From assembly GCA_003132865.1 (NCBI GenBank), contig PKYZ01000001.1, forward strand, positions 6,788-13,104: DNA of 6,317 nt, written 5' to 3'. Position 1 is the first letter of the stretch, and every line of letters begins with the position of its first letter. The stretch comes from Bryobacterales bacterium (GTDB lineage: Bacteria; Acidobacteriota; Terriglobia; Bryobacterales; Bryobacteraceae). Both the position numbers and the translations under genes were made by a program. The notes under the pieces were generated by a model. The model was given only the letters and a program-made list of their open reading frames with translations. It made no database searches and had not been told where the DNA came from. Positions 1 through 6,317 of the stretch are shown piece after piece.

Positions 1-420
1 TCACAATCCGAGCATGAGCAACAAGAGCAGGAGCAGCGCCGCCCAGAAGTGATTGTCGAACTCGACGGCCTCAACGTTGCCTGCGTGCCCGGTGTATTCG
101 ATGGCAGCATGAGGGACCACGAGCAGAATCAGCGCCAGCAGGAGCAACACGCGGCGCGCGGGCGACAGCTTCTCGAAGACTGCCCAGAAGAATTCCTTGA
201 CGATGTGCAGGTTGCGTCCGCCGTGGGTCAGGCCATCGGGCGTTTTGGCTTCTACGTCTCTGGAATACAGGCGATAGCTGGTGCGGGCCTCGGATTCGAA
301 CTGCGACCAGAGCTGGCTGACCTCGAGACCGTCGGTGACGCGCCGCCAGAAACGGTGCAGCCGCATGCCGAAAGTGTTGGGCTGGCCGGGCTGCGGGGCG
401 GGCGGAGAGGCGGTGACCAT
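1..420 (-). CDS. Short two-helix membrane protein resembling the N-terminus of SpoIIE/PP2C phosphatases; possibly truncated
   Basis: The frame encodes 139 residues and ends in TGA at the first three bases of the window. After a Pro-rich start there is a basic amphipathic stretch (residues 19-60, with LHRFWRRVTDGLEVSQLWSQF), then a likely membrane helix after SPARR (about 88-110) and a second Leu-rich helix at the C-terminus (about 125-139). From memory, this order (HRFW..VT.GLE...LW.QF, then LYS.DV, then KLSPARRVLLLLAL) matches the N-terminal membrane module of acidobacterial SpoIIE-family serine phosphatases, which normally continue after the second helix into a linker and a PP2C-type catalytic domain. 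Here translation stops inside the second helix. It could be a truncated or frameshifted phosphatase whose catalytic part lies outside the window, or a free-standing membrane module. No catalytic residues are present. The ATG at 418-420 has no clear Shine-Dalgarno; Met19 (codon at 364-366) is an alternative start. That it is a gene is likely; its function is not established. Confidence 0.6.
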   Translation of the reverse strand: MVTASPPAPQPGQPNTFGMRLHRFWRRVTDGLEVSQLWSQFESEARTSYRLYSRDVEAKTPDGLTHGGRNLHIVKEFFWAVFEKLSPARRVLLLLALILLVVPHAAIEYTGHAGNVEAVEFDNHFWAALLLLLLLMLGL

Positions 421-431
421 GGGAATTTCAA

Positions 432-437
432 ATTATA
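432..437 (-). promoter_or_regulatory. Possible -10 box (TATAAT) for the minus-strand membrane protein gene
   Basis: The minus strand reads TATAAT here, 11 bases before the ATG at 420. No convincing -35 hexamer is visible at 16-18 bp spacing; the sequence there is an octamer repeat. If used, it would give an almost leaderless mRNA, which fits the absence of a Shine-Dalgarno before that ATG. Only the exact hexamer match and its location support it. Confidence 0.35.
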
Positions 438-440
438 GAG

Positions 441-572
441 GATTGGAGAATTGGGTCATCGGGTGATTGGGAGATTGAGCGATTGGGAAATTCGGAATGT
501 TCGGATCGCCGCGGGTTTTCAATCAACCACTCGCCCGATCACTCAATGACTCAATCTCCCAATGACTCAATC
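441..572. repeat. Two inverted blocks of degenerate GATTGRG-type octamers
   Basis: Bases 441-488 divide without gaps into six octamers: gattggag, aattgggt, catcgggt, gattggga, gattgagc, gattggga. Bases 517-572 divide into octamers of the same family on the opposite strand; read from 572 down they are gattgagt, cattggga, gattgagt, cattgagt, gatcgggc, gagtggtt, gattgaaa. The blocks are separated by an unrelated 28-bp spacer (489-516). Because they are inverted, the arms can pair: 466-479 is perfectly complementary to 550-563 (14 bp), with weaker pairing outside. The array starts one base beyond the stop codon of the radical SAM gene and fills almost the whole intergenic space. It could act as a hairpin terminator or mRNA 3' end, or be a self-spreading intergenic repeat. 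There is no T-tract to confirm termination. Confidence 0.8.
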
Positions 573-573
573 T

Positions 574-1563
574 TCAGAACAGGTTCAACTGCTCGTCGAA
601 GGCCTGCACCGGCCACTTGGTGGCGAAGGCTGGCCGGTCACGGCGGTGGGTACGCGTCATTTTGTATTTCTCACGCAGGTGGGTGACGAGGTGCGACAAG
701 CGCTTGGCATAGGCGGGCGGAAGGAAGGCGCGGTCCTGATAGCGCTGGCGGTAGTTCTCGGCGAGATGCGGGAAGTTCTGCGCGAGGAAGGGAAGGAACA
801 CAGCCGCGGAGCACGGCTTCAGAAATAGCGGATTCGCGAAAACGTAGTCGGCTCCGACTCCGGCGGCGGCGCGGATCACACTTTCCAAATCTTTCGGTGA
901 ATCCGTGATTCCCGGGACGACCGGCGAGCAACTCACGCCGACGCGCAGTCCTGCCTGGCTCAGCTCGCGCACGGCGTCGATGCGGAGATCGGGACGCGGG
1001 GCGCGAGGCTCGAGAATTCGCGCCAGTTCCACATCGAGAGTTGTGACTGTGATGTGAACGGAGAGACGATTCGTTTTCGCTACTTCTTTGAGCAACTCGA
1101 GGTCGCGGACGATCAGATTCGACTTGGTGACAATGCCCAGTTCGAAGCCGCGATGGCGGGCAAACTCTTCCAGAATTCCACGCGTGATTTCGTAGCGGCG
1201 TTCTGCGGGCTGGTAGGGATCGGTGGCGGTGCCGAGCGCGATGGGTTCGTCGGGCTTAACGCGATGCAGGTCGTGCCGAAGCAGTCCCGCGGCGTGCTGC
1301 TTCACATAGATCTTCTGCTCGAACTCCATGCCATCGCGCATTTCCATGAATTCGTGGGTGTAGCGGGCGTAGCAATACTTGCAGCCGAACTCGCACCCGC
1401 GATACGGGTTGATGGTCCATTGAAACGGCATGTTGGGTTTGGTGCGATTGAGGATGCTGCGCGCGCCGATCTCGAAGTACTTGACCGGGGCGCCCGCTGG
1501 GCCCTTGGCCTCCAGCAGTTCGCTTTGGGCGGCCATTTTAGCGATGCCAATCAGCTCAGGCAT
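574..1563 (-). CDS. SPL-family (Rv2578c/PA0069-like) radical SAM protein
   Basis: This is a 329-residue protein from the ATG at 1561-1563. A radical SAM [4Fe-4S] motif, CEFGCKYC (C57, C61, C64; CxxxCxxC), follows NPYRG and leads into YARYTHEF. Further family features are GTATDPYQPAE (about 111-121), a GIVTKSNLIVRDLELL strand (about 143-158), VTTLD, and SPVVPGITDS. These place it with proteins related to spore photoproduct lyase, which use SAM cleavage for radical chemistry. The substrate of this non-sporulation branch is not known, so calling it a DNA repair enzyme would be guesswork. The frame stays open upstream to an ATG at 1707, but that extension would overlap the last 79 bp of argS and has low-complexity, non-family sequence. 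MPELIGIAKMAAQSE looks like the natural N-terminus. A purine-rich AGGGAG directly abuts the chosen ATG; Met10 (1534-1536) is an alternative. It is probably co-transcribed with argS, 65 bp upstream. Confidence 0.85.
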   Translation of the reverse strand: MPELIGIAKMAAQSELLEAKGPAGAPVKYFEIGARSILNRTKPNMPFQWTINPYRGCEFGCKYCYARYTHEFMEMRDGMEFEQKIYVKQHAAGLLRHDLHRVKPDEPIALGTATDPYQPAERRYEITRGILEEFARHRGFELGIVTKSNLIVRDLELLKEVAKTNRLSVHITVTTLDVELARILEPRAPRPDLRIDAVRELSQAGLRVGVSCSPVVPGITDSPKDLESVIRAAAGVGADYVFANPLFLKPCSAAVFLPFLAQNFPHLAENYRQRYQDRAFLPPAYAKRLSHLVTHLREKYKMTRTHRRDRPAFATKWPVQAFDEQLNLF

Positions 1564-1587
1564 CTCCCTATCTTCGCTTTTTCTTCG

Positions 1588-1606
1588 CCCACGTGCAAGG
1601 CGTGGG
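1588..1606. other. Short hairpin between argS and the radical SAM gene
   Basis: CCCACG (1588-1593) and CGTGGG (1601-1606) form a 6-bp GC-rich stem with a 7-base loop in the 65-bp gap between the two genes. In the direction of transcription it is followed by a purine-rich stretch (GAAGAAAAAG), not a U-tract, so it does not look like a full intrinsic terminator. It could be an attenuating or mRNA-processing hairpin, or the remnant of a small intergenic repeat. Confidence 0.35.
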
Positions 1607-1628
1607 TGTGCTGGGGCGACTTCCGACC

Positions 1629-3587
1629 CTACATATAATCCGGCGCCTGGATGCCCAGAATATCCAGCGTCCACCCCAATTGCCGCCCGAAGAAGTCGGT
1701 CATCCACAGCAGGAACACCTTCTTCTCGCGGTTTTCTTCGTGAATGATCGGATACAGATGGTAGAAGTTGTTGAACGTTTGCGCGATCTGGAACGCATAT
1801 TTGGCCACGTGCGCCGGCTCTCCCGCCACGACGGCGCGCTCCACTGCCGCATCCGCTTTCGAGGCGGCCAGCAGCACTTGCCAGAAGTCTTCGCTCGCAA
1901 GCTGCCGGCCCAACGCGGCGGGCGTTAGCTCGGCGGCAAAATCGGGCAGGCGTTCGCCCTTCTCTTCCAGCTTCCGCAGAATGTTGCGCGCGCGCACGGC
2001 GGCGTACTGCACGTACGGTCCGGTCTCGCCCTCGAAGCTCAACGCCTCCTGAAAATCGAACGCGATCACCGAATTGCGCGTGTACTTCAGCAGGAAATAG
2101 CGCAGCGCGCCGATGGCAATCTGCGACGCGATGGCGCGCTGTGCCTCGGGTGTGGCTTCGGCGTGGCGCGCGGCCACCTCGTCCAGCGCCTTGCCGATCA
2201 GCGTGTCGATCAAATCGTCCGCCTTCACGCCCAGCCCCTTGCGCCCGGAGACTTCGACGTACGGCCGCTGGCGGTCCTCTTCGGAAAGCGGGATGCCTAG
2301 CTCGGCGCAGCAGCGCGGCGACAACGCCACCATCTCATACGAGAAGTGTACGGATTGCGCGGCCTGCTCCGCGTAGCCCAGCGCCTTCAGTCCCGCCACT
2401 ACCACATCTTGCAGATACGATTGCCGGACGTCGATGACATTGTAAACACGCGTACCGTGGCCGAAGGACGGCGCTCCGGCGCCACCAGCGTCAGGCTCGT
2501 CCGTCGAGACCCACAGCTCGCGGCCGTCCGCGTAGCGCATCAGCGGGCGATAATGGAAATCCTTGCCCAGCAAGCCGAATTTCCAGAGCTGATAGGCGAT
2601 GTCCTTGCCGACATAGGTGACCGTGCCGTCGGAACGCACGATCACCTTGTTATCTTCCGCGCCGGACTCGCCCGCGAACGCCGCGGCGGGCATCACCCAG
2701 CATCCTGCGTTCTTGCCTTCGGTCTCCAGGTAAATGGCCTGGCGCTGCTTGAGCAGATCGAACGCCGACGCCCAGAACTGCAAGTGCAGGATCTCACTTT
2801 CGCGCGGCAGTACGTCGTACTCCACGCCGAGGCGCAGCATAGTGGCCAGGTGCCGCTCGACAATCGCATCGGCCACGATATGGGCCAGTTCGGCCTGTGG
2901 GCCGCTGGCGGCTTCGATGGCGTGCAGCGTCTCGCTGCGCCACGCGCGCGATTCGGGCGCCTCGCCGTAATACGCCGAAGTGCGCGCATACAAGTCCCAG
3001 CAGAGATAGTCGAAGCGCACGCTCGGGTCTTCGGTAAGCTGCCGCACCTCGCCGGGCGTCTTGTGTTCGAGGTAATGAAAGCCGGCGACGACATCGGCCA
3101 CCTGCACGCCGGTGTTGTCGATGTAGTTCTGCACTTCGACGCGCTGGCCGCGCGCCCGCATCATGCGCACAAACGTGTCGCCCAGCGTGGCGTTGCGCAG
3201 ATGCCCGATGTGCGCCGCCTTGTTGGGATTAATGTTGGTGTGCTCGACGATGATCTTGCCGCTCGCCGCGGCTGTCTCTTCGGCCGCGGGAGTGAGCAGT
3301 CCCTGCGCATAAGCGGCGCGGTCGAAGCGGATATTGATGTATCCGCTCCCGGCCACTTCGAGCGCCGACACACCCGGAATCGGGCCGATCCCGGCCACCA
3401 GTTCGGCGGCGATCTTCCGCGGCGCCTGCTTCAATTGTTTGGCCAACTGGAATGCGGCGGGCACGGCCAGTTCGCCGAAATCGCTCTGCCTCGGCTGCTC
3501 GACGGCCACCGCCAGATCGATGCCATAGCGCGCCTGGATGTGATCGTGAAAGGCGTGCTGAACGTTCTTTTCGAGGAGATGAAACAT
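1629..3587 (-). CDS. argS: Arginyl-tRNA synthetase (ArgRS, class I)
   Basis: The 652-residue cytoplasmic enzyme charges tRNA-Arg with arginine using ATP. The N-terminal tRNA D-loop-binding domain (about 1-95, with QSDFGELA.PAAF.LAK and SGYINIRF) is followed by the Rossmann catalytic core. The core carries the signature HIGH (126-129) within NPNKAAHIGHLRN, then QNYIDNTGVQVADV (about 153-166) and GTVTYVGKDIAYQLWKFGLL (about 321-340). The KMSKS-loop equivalent is VSGRKG (446-451), which lacks the canonical lysine-methionine start. The C-terminal DALR anticodon-binding domain starts around 520 (GETGPYVQYAAVRARNIL) and ends with KYAFQIAQTFNNFYH and a terminal LGIQAPDYM. It is somewhat longer than many bacterial ArgRS (roughly 550-600). 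The ATG sits immediately after the TAG of the upstream DUF29 gene with no spacer, suggesting translational coupling; GGAG about 12 bases before the ATG is a weak ribosome-binding site. It appears intact. Confidence 0.97.
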   Translation of the reverse strand: MFHLLEKNVQHAFHDHIQARYGIDLAVAVEQPRQSDFGELAVPAAFQLAKQLKQAPRKIAAELVAGIGPIPGVSALEVAGSGYINIRFDRAAYAQGLLTPAAEETAAASGKIIVEHTNINPNKAAHIGHLRNATLGDTFVRMMRARGQRVEVQNYIDNTGVQVADVVAGFHYLEHKTPGEVRQLTEDPSVRFDYLCWDLYARTSAYYGEAPESRAWRSETLHAIEAASGPQAELAHIVADAIVERHLATMLRLGVEYDVLPRESEILHLQFWASAFDLLKQRQAIYLETEGKNAGCWVMPAAAFAGESGAEDNKVIVRSDGTVTYVGKDIAYQLWKFGLLGKDFHYRPLMRYADGRELWVSTDEPDAGGAGAPSFGHGTRVYNVIDVRQSYLQDVVVAGLKALGYAEQAAQSVHFSYEMVALSPRCCAELGIPLSEEDRQRPYVEVSGRKGLGVKADDLIDTLIGKALDEVAARHAEATPEAQRAIASQIAIGALRYFLLKYTRNSVIAFDFQEALSFEGETGPYVQYAAVRARNILRKLEEKGERLPDFAAELTPAALGRQLASEDFWQVLLAASKADAAVERAVVAGEPAHVAKYAFQIAQTFNNFYHLYPIIHEENREKKVFLLWMTDFFGRQLGWTLDILGIQAPDYM

Positions 3588-4049
3588 CTACGGAAGGAAC
3601 TCCGGATCGAGAATCTGTTCGACGGTGAACGGGTATTCGGCGGGGAAGTGGCTTTTCGGCAGGCCCGTCTCAATGACGGCGAGGTGTACCGATTTCTGGT
3701 AATTGCGCCGCAGGTTGGGTTGGATCTTTACCCGAAGGCTGGGGCTGTCTTCTAGAAGTTGGCCGAGTTCGGTACGCTGGCTGGCTATCGTACGCTCCCA
3801 CGACCGCGATTTCTTCTCGGGCTGTAACTGCCATTTCAGCAGGTGGGATAACAGCACCCGCACTCGGCTGTTCAGCTCTTTCAGATCTCGCTTGCCCATG
3901 TCCTCGATTTCTTCGGCGATATGCTCGATGTCGGCTTGGTCGAAACGCCCCGCGCGCAACAGTTCCCCGTTCACCCGGGTCCACTCGAAAAAGTCCTCGT
4001 CGTAGAGTCCTGCTCGATCTGCCGCGGTTTTATCAAGCTGTGATTGCAT
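3588..4049 (-). CDS. DUF29 family protein (copy adjacent to argS)
   Basis: This 153-residue soluble, highly charged protein has no signal peptide or membrane helix. Its sequence fits DUF29: LYDEDFFEWTRVNGELLRAG near residues 15-34, then DIEHIAEEIEDMGKRDLKEL (about 40-59), a VRVLLSHLLKWQLQPEKKSRSW segment, SPSLR, and a C-terminal FPAEYPFTVEQILDPEF. DUF29 proteins are small, mostly helical, and of unknown function; they are known as multicopy families in cyanobacteria and some other bacteria. It is clearly paralogous to the next gene upstream: both start MQSQ, share HIAEEIED.GK.DLKEL, and end in a near-identical FTVEQILD. Its TAG abuts the argS ATG, so the two are very likely co-transcribed. 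No strong Shine-Dalgarno precedes the ATG; a TACAAT hexamer lies at 4061-4066 without a -35 partner. Function is unknown; a role in translation is suggested only by position. Confidence 0.9.
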   Translation of the reverse strand: MQSQLDKTAADRAGLYDEDFFEWTRVNGELLRAGRFDQADIEHIAEEIEDMGKRDLKELNSRVRVLLSHLLKWQLQPEKKSRSWERTIASQRTELGQLLEDSPSLRVKIQPNLRRNYQKSVHLAVIETGLPKSHFPAEYPFTVEQILDPEFLP

Positions 4050-4079
4050 CCGGTATTTTCATTGTACCCGTGGCAGGAA

Positions 4080-4532
4080 CTACGAATCGAGGATCTGCTC
4101 CACGGTAAACGGACACTCGGCAGGAAATCGCTCGCGATCGACGGCGGTTCTGGCCATGGCCATGGCGAGCCGCACAGCCTCTGCGTAATATACCGGCAGT
4201 TCGTTCGCGAGTTTGATCTTTAGGCTGGGACTCTGCTCCAGGAGACCGTCCAGCCAGATCCGTTCCTCCGTGACAGCCCCAAGCCGCCAGTGCGGGTGCT
4301 TCGCGGGCTGCAACTGCCCTACCAATAGATGCGCCAGCAGCGCCCGTGCGCGGCGATGCAGCTCCTTCAGATCCTGCTTGCCCAGGTCCTCGATTTCTTC
4401 TGCGATATGTTGGATATCGCTTATGCGCACCTGCCCAGCGCGAAGAAGTTGCGCGTTGCGCCGGGTCCACTCGAAGAAGTCTTCGTTGTAGAGTCCGGAT
4501 AGATCAGCGGTAGTGGCCCGTTGCGATTGCAT
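4080..4532 (-). CDS. DUF29 family protein (promoter-proximal copy)
   Basis: This 150-residue DUF29 protein is the tandem paralog of the gene 30 bp downstream. Shared segments are LYNEDFFEWTRRNAQLLRAG (about 14-33), HIAEEIEDLGKQDLKEL (about 43-59), RALLAHLLVGQLQP, SPSLKIK and FPAECPFTVEQILDS at the end. The middle (about 82-100, where its sister has KKSRSWERTIASQR) and the region before the final motif have diverged most, so this is not a recent duplication. The KWQLQP motif of the sister reads VGQLQP here, so the family Lys-Trp is lost in this copy. A strong Shine-Dalgarno, GGGGGAG, lies 4 bases before the ATG, and a TATAAT sits just beyond it, making this the first gene of the minus-strand unit that leads into argS. 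No function is known for the family. Confidence 0.88.
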   Translation of the reverse strand: MQSQRATTADLSGLYNEDFFEWTRRNAQLLRAGQVRISDIQHIAEEIEDLGKQDLKELHRRARALLAHLLVGQLQPAKHPHWRLGAVTEERIWLDGLLEQSPSLKIKLANELPVYYAEAVRLAMAMARTAVDRERFPAECPFTVEQILDS

Positions 4533-4536
4533 CTTA

Positions 4537-4549
4537 CTCCCCCATTATA
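4537..4549 (-). promoter_or_regulatory. TATAAT -10 box and Shine-Dalgarno ahead of the DUF29-DUF29-argS unit
   Basis: On the minus strand TATAAT (4544-4549) runs directly into GGGGGAG (4537-4543), which is 4 bases from the ATG at 4532. The ribosome-binding site is convincing. The -10 box is an exact consensus match, but a start point about 7 bases downstream would fall within or at the Shine-Dalgarno, giving an unusually short leader. The best -35 candidate at 18-bp spacing, TTATAT (4568-4573), is weak and overlaps the -10 box of mdh on the other strand. Confidence 0.45.
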
Positions 4550-4565
4550 GGGCCTTCGCGAATGA

Positions 4566-6317
<1,752 letters not shown>

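Noticed and set aside
441..572. CRISPR array or tandem direct repeats of an integrative element
   Set aside because: The units are 8 bp with no unique spacers between them and they invert halfway; there are no cas genes, integrase or tRNA nearby.
1634..1639. TATAAT on the plus strand near the end of argS
   Set aside because: It falls in the last codons of argS (the Asp-Tyr-Met end), with no plus-strand gene downstream and no -35 partner.
2346..3755. A 469-codon open frame on the plus strand opposite argS
   Set aside because: It lies antisense to a clearly real argS and part of a DUF29 gene in GC-rich DNA, where long shadow frames are expected. Its translation is rich in Arg, His, Gly and Val with no recognisable domain.
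4061..4066. TACAAT on the minus strand as a separate promoter for the second DUF29 gene
   Set aside because: There is no -35 match at normal spacing and the gap between the DUF29 genes is only 30 bp, so simple co-transcription explains the layout.

Overview
The window looks like ordinary chromosomal DNA of a GC-rich, free-living bacterium. Gene families and repeat styles point to Acidobacteriota, perhaps of the Solibacter/Bryobacter type. This is inferred from family resemblance (a SpoIIE-type phosphatase N-terminus, an SPL-family radical SAM protein, paired DUF29 proteins, a large secreted M14 peptidase, small palindromic intergenic repeats). No search was run and no rRNA or other phylogenetic marker is present.

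Layout. From about 4550 leftwards everything reads on the minus strand. Two adjacent DUF29 paralogs come first, then argS, whose ATG directly follows the TAG of the second DUF29 gene. Next is an SPL-family radical SAM protein. An intergenic block of inverted octamer repeats follows, and then a short membrane protein that resembles the front half of acidobacterial SpoIIE/PP2C phosphatases and stops at the very edge of the window. From about 4565 rightwards two genes read on the plus strand: mdh (malate dehydrogenase, TTG start with a strong ribosome-binding site) and the N-terminal part of a secreted M14 zinc carboxypeptidase that runs off the right end. The two transcription units diverge from a compact 72-bp region holding two face-to-face TATAAT boxes.

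The DUF29 pair and argS form one tightly packed unit, with the radical SAM gene probably a read-through member. Mdh (TCA cycle) and argS (translation) are housekeeping genes. The peptidase probably acts outside the cytoplasm in peptide scavenging. I see no evidence that these genes form a single new pathway, and no tRNA, CRISPR array, transposase or phage gene.

The least ordinary DNA lies between the genes. One element is a two-armed array of GATTGRG-type octamers at 441-572. The other is a pair of back-to-back perfect palindromes at 5551-5588, which overlaps the possible start of the peptidase gene. Every stretch longer than 300 bases is covered by a gene.
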